A stretch of 64,000 nt of DNA, taken from NCBI GenBank assembly GCA_016712035.1, contig JADJRT010000004.1, positions 248,001-312,000 on the forward strand, in the 5' to 3' direction. Of this stretch, positions 18,210 through 27,175 are shown one piece after another (position 1 is the first letter of the stretch; each line of letters opens with the position of its first letter). Source of the stretch: Flammeovirgaceae bacterium (lineage in GTDB: Bacteria > Bacteroidota > Bacteroidia > Cytophagales > Cyclobacteriaceae). Below the pieces are notes generated by a model that ran no database searches, was not told the origin of the DNA, and worked only from the letters and a program-made list of their open reading frames with translations. The translations under genes were made by a program, and so were the position numbers.

Positions 18210-19541
18210 CCTCTTGGTTGATTTTTGATTCATATGATTTCGCTTTAGCCAGCGCTATTAAGCCAAGGACAAAGAAAACGATAAGCATCAATACAGAATT
18301 TTTCATACCAAAGATTTCATCGATATAACCAAAAGTAAAAATGCCAATAACGATGGCTATTTTCTCGGTTACGTCATAAAAACTAAAAAACGAAGCGGTG
18401 TCCTTGGTTACGGGCATAAGTTTGCTGTAGGTGCTTCGGCTTAACGCTTGAATACCCCCCATTACCAGGCCCACAGCAATCGCTAATCCATAAAAATGAA
18501 ATTCAACATTAGCCCCTCCCTCTTTAAGATTCGCAACCGTGTATGCAGCTATACATATAATGATCCAAACCAACACAACTCCCATCAAGACCAAAATATT
18601 ACCGATTCTACCTGATAGAAAGGACATAATCATTGAGCCGGGAATAGCAACCAATTGGATCAATACAATAGTAATTATCAATTTATCGGTTGGCAATTCA
18701 AGCACATGGCTACCAAAAAGCGTAGCCGCCAACATAACCGTTTGCACGCCCATGCTATAACAAAAGAAGGCAACCAAAAACCACTTGAGCAAACTCAGAT
18801 GCCGAACCTGATTCCACACCTTACGCAATTCACTAAAGCCGGCTTGCAAAACCTCCTTAAGTCGTTTCGTTTGTGGCGGTTTGTTATTCGGTAGTCTAGC
18901 AAAAGTGAATTGTGCAAAGCCTATCCACCAAAGCCCTACCAATAAAAATGTGTATCGGGGACCTGAAGTCTGGTCGCCTTGAGCGCTGAAGAAAAGCACT
19001 AACCCAAAGCCAATCAATTGCAGAATTACGCTTCCGGCATAACCCATAGAGAATCCACGGGCACTTATCCAATCTCTTTCTTGCGGTTCGGCTATTTCAG
19101 GTAAATATGAATTATAGAAAACCAGACTACCTACATAACCAATGGCCGCTAACATAAAGAAACTTACTCCCCATGCTACATTAGGTTGGGGGCCTTTAAA
19201 CCAAAAGAAGGCCATGCATGAAATTGCTCCCAGGTAACAAAAAACTGCATGAATTTTTTCTTATTCCCTCGCGAATCAGCTATAGAAGAAAGTATTGGCA
19301 GCAAAATTGCAATGGCGAGATAAGCAGTAGCCAGCGCATAATCGTAGAGCGCTGTATTCTTAAATGTTCTTCCAAGTAAGGGAACGGAATATTCCCCATA
19401 GGCTGATTTGGTTATTCCGGCAAAATAAATTGGAAAAAAAGTTGTGGTAATAACGAGGTTATAAACTGAATTAGCCCAGTCATACATGCACCAGGCATTA
19501 ATTGTTTTGGAGTTATGTAAATTGGTTGCTATGGAGTTCAT
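18190..19541 (-). CDS. MFS transporter, UMF1/Atg22-like (frameshifted near 19227)
   Basis: Inner-membrane transporter of about 450 residues with roughly twelve hydrophobic helices. The start MNSIATNLHNSK is followed by WCMYDWANSVYNLVITTTFFP, the signature opening of the UMF1 group related to Atg22. A stop splits the gene; adding one T to the TTTTTT run near 19230 joins the halves. The transported compound is unknown; eukaryotic Atg22 exports amino acids from vacuoles, which is only a hint. ATG at 19541 lies just downstream of a terminator, so it is not read from the ExbB operon. Confidence 0.82.
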
Positions 19542-19574
19542 AAAAAAATAGCCTCCCAAAAAATTGGAAGGCTA
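19542..19574 (-). terminator. Intrinsic terminator after the ExbB/ExbD operon
   Basis: On the minus strand TAGCCTTCC and GGGAGGCTA form a 9-bp stem with one mismatch around an 8-nt loop, followed by seven T residues. It sits 26 bp past the last ExbD stop codon and just before the transporter start. Confidence 0.8.
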
Positions 19575-19599
19575 CTATATTACCATGAAAAATAATAAA

Positions 19600-20071
19600 C
19601 TAATTTTTTTCTCTCTCACTATCCTCAAGTGCAGAGTAAAGAAGCTTTCTTGCATTTGCTTTTCTAAGCTCCGTTTCCACATCCGAAATAATGCCCCGTT
19701 TAGCATCCTTGTCAACTTTTAAGGCTACCGTTAACTGATCGCGTTCCACTTCATCAAGCTTACTCTTCTGCTCATTCACCCAACGAATAATATCTTTGGT
19801 GTCGATAAAAACATCATCAGCCTGAATCTTTGGTTCTTTACCAAACTGAACGGACTTGGTTGGCTCGCCTATGTAAAGATTAGCCACCAAACCCTTACGC
19901 ATTAACTTTCGTAACTGCGTTGCTCTTGGAATTACCTGTTTAACTTCTATTGTACTCTTTCTCATTTCTGTTGTTACCATGAAGAAAAAACAGAAGCATG
20001 AATACAACATCAGGCATAGAAGATGTTGGGATGTCCTGTTTAACGTTTGCCTTTTTCTTAAATTTTGACAT
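19600..20071 (-). CDS. ExbD/TolR family protein, second copy (frameshifted near 19988)
   Basis: About 157 residues. A short basic N-terminus (MSKFKKKANVKQD) precedes one membrane helix (MPDVVFMLLFFFMVTT) with the conserved proton-path Asp, then a periplasmic domain. ExbD works with ExbB to harvest the proton gradient for TonB-dependent transport. The helix is split by an extra T in the TTTTTT near 19990. It is the last gene of the ExbB operon, after another ExbD, and is followed by a terminator. Confidence 0.88.
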
Positions 20072-20079
20072 AGTCTTTC

Positions 20080-20637
20080 TTAGTTACCAACTTTAGTAGG
20101 ATCTGCAATCGAAATATTCAACGGAATTCCTTCTCGTCCCTTGTCATAGATAGCCTTATTCTCACGAATCGATAAATCGGAAGCGGCATTTCGGAAAACT
20201 TCATTGGAAACACCTGCCTGATCTGCATAAATATCATAGTAAGCGCCTTGAATTATATCCAACAACTGGATAAATCTCTTATGGCTTGTCCCACGGTCCG
20301 TTTTAAAAGAAACAATTGCTTTTTCGGGATTATCCGAACTTGCAGGATTTCTGCCATTATTAAGAATAAATTCCTTAATCTCTTCCCTCAAGTTACTAAC
20401 GTCCTCCTGTGGCTCTCCTTCAACCAGCAAGGCATCGGAAGAGTTTATCTGGATCTTGAACATATTACGTTCCTGAATCTTCACATCCTCTGGCGGTGTT
20501 GCCTCGGGTGGAGGGGGAAGCGCAATACTAAGACCCCGGTTATTGGGCATGGTAGTAGTAACCAGAAAGAATACTAACAACAAGAAGGCAATATCAGCCA
20601 TCGATGCATTGGGTATATCTGGTGTAGAGCGTGGCAT
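20080..20637 (-). CDS. ExbD/TolR family biopolymer transport protein, first copy
   Basis: 185 residues: N-terminal MPRSTPDIPNASMADIAFLL with the conserved Asp in the single membrane helix, then LVFFLVTTTMP and a periplasmic domain longer than that of the second copy. The two ExbD proteins are typical of Bacteroidota, where ExbB may pair with unequal ExbD partners. Its start overlaps the stop of the preceding small membrane protein gene by one base. No frame problem. Confidence 0.92.
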   Translation of the reverse strand: MPRSTPDIPNASMADIAFLLLVFFLVTTTMPNNRGLSIALPPPPEATPPEDVKIQERNMFKIQINSSDALLVEGEPQEDVSNLREEIKEFILNNGRNPASSDNPEKAIVSFKTDRGTSHKRFIQLLDIIQGAYYDIYADQAGVSNEVFRNAASDLSIRENKAIYDKGREGIPLNISIADPTKVGN

Positions 20638-20960
20638 TATTTTAAAGCTTTATTGATTTCAGAAAAAACAACACCTAGCACAGCTACAACAAAAACAATG
20701 TAAAACAGGGAGAGCCCTGCGCCTATCATTTTAGATGATGACTCCGTTATTCCGGAAGCAGCAGCTCTTTTGGAGAGCTCTGAACCAGAAATAGCATAAG
20801 CAATAATAAATACAACCACTAACCCTCCAACACTGGCCAATGACCTTAAAAGTCCTGCAGGTGCTTTCAGCGCATTTACCAGTGGTAGAACTACAGCTGC
20901 AACAATTGCTAATACGAAGAATCCATATGTGGCATATAGCCCAAAGTCCATTACGTCCAT
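20637..20960 (-). CDS. Small membrane protein of the ExbB/ExbD operon, 107 aa
   Basis: 107 residues with three predicted membrane helices: YGFFVLAIVAAVVLPLV, SVGGLVVVFIIAYAI and LSLFYIVFVVAVLGVVF. It is embedded between exbB (7 bp gap) and the first exbD (1-base overlap), so it is almost certainly cotranscribed and likely part of, or an accessory to, the motor complex. The position is conserved in the phylum as far as I recall, but no function is established. Confidence 0.75.
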   Translation of the reverse strand: MDVMDFGLYATYGFFVLAIVAAVVLPLVNALKAPAGLLRSLASVGGLVVVFIIAYAISGSELSKRAAASGITESSSKMIGAGLSLFYIVFVVAVLGVVFSEINKALK

Positions 20961-20967
20961 AATAATC

Positions 20968-21759
20968 TTATTTAGAAAGCTTGTGCTTAACCAAAATATC
21001 TACCAAACTAATGGAAGCATCTTCCATGGAGTTTACAAGGCTATCAATTTTTGAAATCAGATAGTTATACAGGGTTTGCAAAATCATACCCACAATTAGA
21101 CCCCCAACCGTTGTGATCAAAGCAGTTTTCATACCACCGGCAACAACAGACGGAGAAATATCACCAGCCGCTTCAATCGCATCAAAAGCAGCCACCATCC
21201 CGATTACAGTACCAAAGAATCCAAGCATGGGCCCGAGTGAAATGAACAAGGAAACCCAGATCAAACCTCTTTCAAGGCGGGCCATTTCAACACCACCGTA
21301 AGAAACGATAGATTTTTCAACCATTTCAATTCCTTCACTTGATCTCATAAGACCTTGAGTAAAGATAGAAGCCACGGGGCCTTTTGTATTTTTAGTTACA
21401 TCCTTAGCTGCTTCAATACCTCCTTTGGCAAGAGCATCCTCTATTTGACCCAATAATTTTTTGGTATTGGTAGTCGCAAGATTCAAGGTGATAATTCTTT
21501 CAATTGAAATAGCCAATCCAAGAATCAAACAGATCAAAATTGGCCACATAAAGGGAGGTCCGCCTTCAATAAACTTATCTTTAATCTGCTGATGGAAGGA
21601 AGCGTCTTCGGTAGCTGCAAGATCTGCAGAGTCATCAGCCGCAGCAGAAACAACTTCAGCGGCTGGTTCTTCCACCTGAGTTGAATCTTGCGCATAAGTT
21701 TTTGAGGCACCCAACGCAAGCACCCCCGCTAAAGCAAAAATCGTAAGTAATTTTTTCAT
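20968..21759 (-). CDS. exbB: ExbB/TolQ/MotA family proton channel protein with signal peptide
   Basis: 263 residues. Residues 1-24 form a cleavable-looking signal peptide (ending TYAQD), followed by an acidic linker rich in A, D and E. Helix 1 lies around PPFMWPILICLILGLAISIE, and two further helices carry the family patterns GLIWVSLFISLGPMLGFFGTV and TALITTVGGLIVGMI. The proton channel energises TonB or a related partner; TonB itself is not in the operon. A strong promoter lies just upstream. It is the first of four genes: exbB, a three-helix protein, exbD, exbD. Confidence 0.93.
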   Translation of the reverse strand: MKKLLTIFALAGVLALGASKTYAQDSTQVEEPAAEVVSAAADDSADLAATEDASFHQQIKDKFIEGGPPFMWPILICLILGLAISIERIITLNLATTNTKKLLGQIEDALAKGGIEAAKDVTKNTKGPVASIFTQGLMRSSEGIEMVEKSIVSYGGVEMARLERGLIWVSLFISLGPMLGFFGTVIGMVAAFDAIEAAGDISPSVVAGGMKTALITTVGGLIVGMILQTLYNYLISKIDSLVNSMEDASISLVDILVKHKLSK

Positions 21760-21790
21760 GGTTTAAAGTTTAGATAATACTTGAAGTGGC

Positions 21791-21819
21791 CAAATTTAAA
21801 CGTTTTGATCGATCACAAA
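21791..21819 (-). promoter_or_regulatory. Promoter of the ExbB/ExbD operon
   Basis: Leftward TTTG (21819-21816), 17 nt, then TAAATTTG (21798-21791), an exact consensus match. Transcription would start near 21784, 25 nt before the exbB ATG. Confidence 0.7.
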
Positions 21820-22157
21820 CAAGCATTTGAAAAAAAAACTGAAATTCTATTTTGTGGTTTAGGCCATACTGCCATATAATTCAAAATATGTCCGTTAGTC
21901 ACGGAAAATATTCTTTTGTCCGGATAACATTTTTCCTTTAGGGGTAAGAAAAGGAGTTGACTCAGCCTTTGTTTGGGAAGTAATAATCTATTTCTTTGTG
22001 CGCTTTTTAGAATTCCAATTGTTTTTGAGGGTTTTCTATTACTAAACATAGATTCTGAATCCCCTGTCAATTAGGAGTGAGCTTCAAGAATTGAAGGTAT
22101 ATTTAAAGAGATATTCGTCCAGTTGGCTTTAGGGAGGTTGAAAGGAAGGGAAATTTA
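21820..22157. other. Gap with no recognised gene
   Basis: About 340 bp between the exbB promoter and tRNA-Ser. A leftward frame of 85 codons (21813-22070) exists, but its composition is basic and unstructured, it has no family look, and it overlaps the promoter. I see no RNA structure or repeat here. Confidence 0.4.
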
Positions 22158-22245
22158 GGAGAGATGTCAGAGTGGCCGAACGAGCACGCTTGGAAAGCGT
22201 GTTTACCGCAAGGTAACGTGGGTTCGAATCCCACTCTCTCCGCCA
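22158..22245 (+). tRNA. tRNA-Ser (anticodon GGA)
   Basis: An 88-nt tRNA with encoded CCA. Acceptor arms GGAGAGA and TCTCTCC pair; the D-arm contains AGTGGCCGAACGAGC. The anticodon stem CACGC/GCGTG encloses TTGGAAA with GGA as anticodon. A long variable arm (TTACCGCAAGGTAA) marks a class II serine tRNA, and the T-loop is GTGGGTTCGAATCCCAC. No other tRNA is adjacent. Confidence 0.97.
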
Positions 22246-22279
22246 AGTTTTAAGGTTTGACTAAACTGGCTTACATCCA

Positions 22280-23338
22280 TTAGCCAACCTCCCCAGCCAG
22301 GGATTGATTGATTAGTTTTCTTGCCCCTTCAATGCCATGCTCGCCTAAAAGAATCATCAATTTAGTTACCGCAGCTTCCATTGTCATATCTTCTCCACTT
22401 ATTACGCCTATATCGGCCAGCGATTTACTGGTTTCGTATTTTCCTTGCATTACAGTGCCTCCCGGACATTGAGAAATATTCACCATCATAATCCCTTGTT
22501 TAATGGCGTCCTTCAGACTTTCAATAAACCAGGCAGTTGAGGGTGCATTACCCGATCCATATGTTTCTAAGATAATTGCCTTCAAGCCTTCCGCCTGTAT
22601 GATAGAGTTGACGGTTCGTTTATCAATACCTGGGAATAGTTTTAGAATAGAAATATCAGTACTGAATCGGGTGAGCAAGTGAATTTCTTCATTTTCTGCT
22701 CTGCGTATAGCTGCATCGTTATAATCAATCTTCACTCCCGCTTTGGCGAGGGTAGGATAATTTTCAGATTTGAATGCATCAAAATGCATACTCTCCACTT
22801 TTTTTGATCTGTTTCCGCGCAACAACTCATAATCAAAATAAATACACACTTCGGGAACGCGAGGTTTTCCGTTTTCCTTGGCGGATGCAATCTCTAGTGC
22901 GGTGATGAGGTTTTCACGCGCGTCTGATCTTGGTTGGCTGATAGGCAACTGGGCCCCGGTTACAATTACGGGTTTGGCCAGCCCTGGTAACATAAAACTA
23001 AGCGCAGAGGCGGTGAAGGCCATTGTATCCGTTCCATGTAATACTACGAAACCATCTTGCTCTTCATAATTTTCGAAAATAATCTCCGAAATCATTTTCC
23101 AATGTACCGGCTGTATGTTGGATGAATCCACAGGATGGTCAAAGGAAATCACCGTTATCTCTAAGAACAAGTTTCTAAGGGCAGGCAATTGCTCCAGAAT
23201 TAAAGAGAAATCAAAGGGAATCAACACACCATTAGCATCGTACGTCATTCCAAACGTTCCACCGGTATAGATGATCATTACCCGCGATTTTGCTTTGCCG
23301 GGTTGGGCCGTATTAATATTAATCCGTGTGTAGGTCAT
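22280..23338 (-). CDS. ansA: Type I (cytoplasmic) L-asparaginase
   Basis: 352 residues with no signal peptide. Hydrolyses asparagine to aspartate and ammonia. The nucleophile motif IYTGGTFGM, the second active-site motif VVLHGTDTMAF, and TGAQLPISQPRSDARENL are clear. The C-terminal domain has ETYGSGNAPS and SQCPGGTV. The start codon overlaps the tatD stop by 4 bp (ATGA), so it is translationally coupled and is the last gene of the four-gene deacetylase-glycosyltransferase-tatD-ansA run. Confidence 0.95.
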   Translation of the reverse strand: MTYTRININTAQPGKAKSRVMIIYTGGTFGMTYDANGVLIPFDFSLILEQLPALRNLFLEITVISFDHPVDSSNIQPVHWKMISEIIFENYEEQDGFVVLHGTDTMAFTASALSFMLPGLAKPVIVTGAQLPISQPRSDARENLITALEIASAKENGKPRVPEVCIYFDYELLRGNRSKKVESMHFDAFKSENYPTLAKAGVKIDYNDAAIRRAENEEIHLLTRFSTDISILKLFPGIDKRTVNSIIQAEGLKAIILETYGSGNAPSTAWFIESLKDAIKQGIMMVNISQCPGGTVMQGKYETSKSLADIGVISGEDMTMEAAVTKLMILLGEHGIEGARKLINQSLAGEVG

Positions 23339-24106
23339 ACCTGATTGAATAAACGTTGGGCATTGAAGGTTGTCATGCGTTGCAATTCTTCAGTAGAAAT
23401 ACTTTTTAATTCAGCAATCCGGGCAGCAATTAAAGGAATATACTCTGGACTATTACGTTTACCGCGATGTGGCACAGGTGCCAGATAGGGGCTATCGGTT
23501 TCTAATAGAATTGTGTCGAGTTCAAGGTTAGGAATAACTAAATCCATACCGCCATTCTTAAAGGTAGAAACTCCTCCTAATCCCAAATAAAATCCTAATC
23601 CAGTAATTTTTTTTGCTTGCTCATAAGTACCAGAAAAACAATGAAAGACTCCCTTCAGATTTTTATCGGCCATGGGAGCTAACAATTCAATAGTTTGATC
23701 AATGGATTCGCGGCAATGAATAACAACGGGAAGCTTATACTTTTTTGCCCAGCCAATTTGAATGGTAAAAGCTTCTGCCTGTTCTTCCCATAACGTTTTG
23801 TCCCAATATAAATCGGTGCCCATTTCGCCAATGGCCGCAAACTTTCTCTTTGAAAGCCATGCCTCTATCTTGTATAACTCCTTCTCAAAATCTTTTTACA
23901 GAGCAAGGATGAAGGCCCATCATAGAAATACATTGATCGGGATGTTTATGTTCAACTTCGAGCATGGCATCCACGGAAGTATGATCTACATTAGGCATAT
24001 AGATTTTTGAAATACCTAAATCGAGGCATCGACTTAATACATCCTTCCTATCCGCATCGAATTCCTTAGAATAGATATGTACGTGGGTATCAATCCAAAA
24101 ATTCAT
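23335..24106 (-). CDS. TatD family metal-dependent hydrolase (frameshifted near 23895)
   Basis: About 257 residues of the TatD family, cytosolic metallo-nucleases or hydrolases with a TIM barrel. The metal site IDTHVHIY opens the protein; GLHPCSV, IGEMGTDLYWDK, PVVIHCRES, and LLETDSPYLAP follow in order. A stop near 23895 is removed by deleting one A from GTAAAAAGATTTT, giving CSVKDFEKELYKIEAWL. It is coupled to ansA downstream by a 4-bp overlap and sits 2 bp after the glycosyltransferase gene. Confidence 0.92.
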
Positions 24107-24108
24107 AA

Positions 24109-25224
24109 TTAATCTTTTTCTATCTTCAACATATTCTCAATGGCTTCTGCCAATAAGTTAGAACCTGATGCACTTTTTATAAAACCTCTATATTCATTCA
24201 GTCTACTTATAGCGCCCTTTAAATCAACGTTGGCTTGCGCTTGATACAGTGCAACTTTTCGCCTATCCAGTTCCTGAGCCAGATACTCTTGCTCCGTTTG
24301 GCCAGGTGTCGGAATCAAAATTACCCTTTTAGCATTAATCATGGTGAGATCCATGATACTACTATAACCACTTCTGGTAATTACCGTGGACGATTTTTGA
24401 ATCAATTTGCTTAGCTGATCTCCGTTTAAGTGATTGTAAATAGTTTGGCCACCCTGTTTAGTTGTCTCATCGTTTGGTAGGCCGCGAACAAGCGTACATC
24501 TCTCTTGCCTACCCGACATTTCTTTGATTAAGATTTTTTCCAGGATTTGCCGTTGCGGCTCCGGACCGGATAGGATCGCCAAAATAGTATCCGCCTCCAA
24601 ATCAATTTTTTCGGGCTTCATTCTGGATAACATTCCGATGAATCGTACCCGCAATTTGCCTGATTGTGATAATGTTCCTGTAACTCTGTTATCTGAATAA
24701 TCTGGCACCCAACAGACATCAAATTTTTTAATCAATTTATGATTGAAAAAATTAATTAAGCCACTTAGCCATCGAAATGAGGATGGCAGTATCAAATTTA
24801 ATTGATGGGTAATTAATATAGACGGAATTGAGTTTGACCAACAGCCATAACGATTGTCAGAAATAATAGCGTCTATACTTTTATCCAAACATAATTTTTC
24901 AATTTGCCGATGTTCCCTTCTTATGGCAAGTAAAAATTTAGGAAGTTGCATGAAAATTTTTGTCATGAAGGGGATGCTCGCAGAATAAGCAACTCTGTAA
25001 GATGTGATTTCGTAGGTTTGTAGTTGAGGAAATTCCATCTTCAACAATAACAGAGAATCACCATGCCCCGCCAGAGAAACTTTACACCCGCGTGCTATCA
25101 AGGACTGGATAACGGGAACACTGCGGGTTGCATGACCCAACCCCCAATCCAAGACAGATACTAAAATATGTTTAGCCGGTTCGGTCATTTCCCCAAAGGT
25201 ATCTGAACCTGAACAAGCGATCAA
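24109..25224 (-). CDS. Glycosyltransferase, GT28/MurG-like
   Basis: 371 residues in two Rossmann-like halves, resembling MurG and glycolipid synthases. N-terminal VSVLDWGLGHATRSVPVIQSL is the acceptor-side glycine loop; the C-terminal half has LAILSGPEPQRQ and VITRSGYSSIMDL, then LIPTPGQTEQEYLA, the donor nucleotide-sugar site. Sugar and acceptor are not readable. Two starts are possible: ATG at 25224, overlapping the deacetylase stop by 4 bp, or ATG at 25188 (MTEPAKHILV), which better fits the fold. Pairing with a polysaccharide deacetylase suggests an envelope glycolipid or glycan. Confidence 0.8.
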   Translation of the reverse strand: MIACSGSDTFGEMTEPAKHILVSVLDWGLGHATRSVPVIQSLIARGCKVSLAGHGDSLLLLKMEFPQLQTYEITSYRVAYSASIPFMTKIFMQLPKFLLAIRREHRQIEKLCLDKSIDAIISDNRYGCWSNSIPSILITHQLNLILPSSFRWLSGLINFFNHKLIKKFDVCWVPDYSDNRVTGTLSQSGKLRVRFIGMLSRMKPEKIDLEADTILAILSGPEPQRQILEKILIKEMSGRQERCTLVRGLPNDETTKQGGQTIYNHLNGDQLSKLIQKSSTVITRSGYSSIMDLTMINAKRVILIPTPGQTEQEYLAQELDRRKVALYQAQANVDLKGAISRLNEYRGFIKSASGSNLLAEAIENMLKIEKD

Positions 25225-25859
25225 AGCGCTGAAAAAATATAATTAAGATTTGAGAAATGTTCCAGATACCGGGGAAGTACATATTGTAAATTACGTTTGG
25301 CCTTTAAACTATCATGAAATACTGCGATAGAACCATGCCGTGTGGCGTTTATCGTACCTGCCAAACATTTTGCTTCAGAGATTGACTTATTATAATCCTG
25401 GCTTAAGACATCCCACATAATGATTCGGTAGTTCGTCTTTAAGTTTTTGATTTGATCTAATGTGATTCTTCCATAAGGGGGACGGAACAGACAACGGTCA
25501 ACGGTCGACAGTGGACTGATGACCGCGGATTTTAGTTGTCTGGCGCACGCCTCCACGTTAGTCAAATATTCTTCCGTAGTATAATTCCATCCTTTCAGGT
25601 GATTGAAGGTGTGATTACCCACTGAATGTCCATCTTCTATTATTTGTGAAAAGATTTTAGGGTGCTTAGCAACATTATCTCCAATGCAAAAAAAAGTTGC
25701 TTTCGCTGCGAACTCTTTGAGCGTTTCTAAAACGAATTCCGTTGGCCCGGGAATTGGCCCATCATCAAACGTAAGAAAAATCTCCTTTTTGTTCGTCTTA
25801 ATCCGCCATTCTAATTTTGGAAAGAGTGCTGGAAGGATGGCAGGTGTTCTAAAAAACAT
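25221..25859 (-). CDS. Polysaccharide deacetylase (NodB domain)
   Basis: 212 residues, almost entirely a NodB-type carbohydrate esterase family 4 domain, removing N- or O-acetyl groups from sugars. Motif 1 is LTFDDGP with the catalytic and metal Asp, motif 2 GHSVGNHTFNH with the metal His pair, motif 3 RPPYG, and motif 5 is near IAVFHDSLKA. There is no obvious signal peptide or membrane anchor, so it may act at the cytoplasmic side on a lipid-linked sugar. It is first in the leftward run with the glycosyltransferase, tatD and ansA. Confidence 0.92.
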   Translation of the reverse strand: MFFRTPAILPALFPKLEWRIKTNKKEIFLTFDDGPIPGPTEFVLETLKEFAAKATFFCIGDNVAKHPKIFSQIIEDGHSVGNHTFNHLKGWNYTTEEYLTNVEACARQLKSAVISPLSTVDRCLFRPPYGRITLDQIKNLKTNYRIIMWDVLSQDYNKSISEAKCLAGTINATRHGSIAVFHDSLKAKRNLQYVLPRYLEHFSNLNYIFSAL

Positions 25860-25898
25860 AAATCCAAGAAGTTAGAAACTCGAATATCCGGCTTCGGG

Positions 25899-27116
25899 TT
25901 ACTCCACGCGGCACGTAAGCATAGTAATATCATCGCGGTAGCCATTACGACCTTTAAAACCGTCTAAAGCGACAATGATATCCTGATGAATTGTCTTAAT
26001 GTCTTTCGTTTGGTTTGCCTCAAAATATTTCATCAATGCTTCTACACCAAACTCCTCGCCCTCTTCATTAACCGTTTCTGTGAGGCCATCGGTATAAGCA
26101 AACAATGTAAAGTCATCCAGGTCGGTAATAAAACCTTCGTTCATAAAAGGAAGTGGATTCATGGCACCCAATACCGTTGACCCTTCTTCAAGGAGACGCA
26201 GGCCGTGCTTCTTATCGATTAAAATAGGCGCGTTGTGTCCTGCATTAACATAAATCATTGTTTTTAAACTCAAATCGTAGATAGCCCCAAAAAAGGTAAT
26301 AAACTTTTCCCCTTTGGTGTTTTCCATTACCTGATAATTCAACGCTTCAACAATCTCTTTTAAATTAGGCGTTTGGCGCAACAACGTTCGTAACGATGCT
26401 TGAAAATTTGACATCATTAGTGCAGCCGGAATACCCTTGCCACTTACATCCGCTACACAGATAAGAAACTGATTTTTATTTATGGGTATGTAGTCATAGT
26501 AATCTCCCCCAACCAGATCGTGGGGTAAGTAGCTTGCCTCCATTTTTACACGCGGTGTGTAGGGAAGCCGCTCCGGAAAAAGAAATTGTTGCACATCGCT
26601 GGCGATCTCCAACTCCTTTCGGAAGGCTTCTTGCTCGAGTTGCTTGCGGGCCAATTTTTTATTTTCAATGGCCACGATAATGATATTACTCAGGGCTTGA
26701 ATAAATTTTATACTTTCGTCATGATCGTGACTATTGTTCTTATTTAGACCTCCAACAAAAATAAGCGCGAGCGTATCAGACTTATGCGCTACAGGTATTA
26801 CCATATCAAACTCATGGAATTCACACTCTTCAAATTCATCCATGCGATGGATGTTCCGGATCAGTTTAAACCGATCATCCAACTTAAGTTTTTGAAAATT
26901 ATTTTGCGTACCAAAATTTACCTTACAATCCCAGGTTTCGCCTAGCACGAAAAGCGCCAGCTTCTTAATATTCAGATTTGAGCGCAACGTGAAATTAAAA
27001 ATCTTATATAAAGATTCTTCCGGCACATTATTGTTGATCGATTGCGTGATCTCCAACAAGGCGTTGAGCTCCAGTTCTTTCCGTTCAATTTGTTTCCTTA
27101 ACTCTAGGTCATCCAT
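25899..27116 (-). CDS. GAF-like and SpoIIE/PP2C serine phosphatase (RsbU-like)
   Basis: 405 residues. A coiled-coil start (ELRKQIERKELELNALLEIT) leads to a GAF-like sensor region (about 20-165), then a short helix linker and a SpoIIE-type PP2C phosphatase domain (about 200-405). Metal-binding patterns are present: VGGDYYDYI, VADVSGKGIPAALMMS, and FAYTDGLTE. Such proteins dephosphorylate anti-sigma-factor antagonists in partner-switching systems. No anti-sigma or STAS gene is adjacent, so the target is unknown. It appears to be a single-gene unit. Confidence 0.9.
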   Translation of the reverse strand: MDDLELRKQIERKELELNALLEITQSINNNVPEESLYKIFNFTLRSNLNIKKLALFVLGETWDCKVNFGTQNNFQKLKLDDRFKLIRNIHRMDEFEECEFHEFDMVIPVAHKSDTLALIFVGGLNKNNSHDHDESIKFIQALSNIIIVAIENKKLARKQLEQEAFRKELEIASDVQQFLFPERLPYTPRVKMEASYLPHDLVGGDYYDYIPINKNQFLICVADVSGKGIPAALMMSNFQASLRTLLRQTPNLKEIVEALNYQVMENTKGEKFITFFGAIYDLSLKTMIYVNAGHNAPILIDKKHGLRLLEEGSTVLGAMNPLPFMNEGFITDLDDFTLFAYTDGLTETVNEEGEEFGVEALMKYFEANQTKDIKTIHQDIIVALDGFKGRNGYRDDITMLTCRVE

Positions 27117-27175
27117 AATCCTGAATAAGGTAAAATTAAGAATAAATGATTATGCACTCCTACATTAACATTCTC

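Noticed and set aside
21813..22070. Leftward frame of 85 codons in the exbB-tRNA gap
   Set aside because: Overlaps the exbB promoter, has no recognisable domain and no ribosome-binding context; composition looks random.
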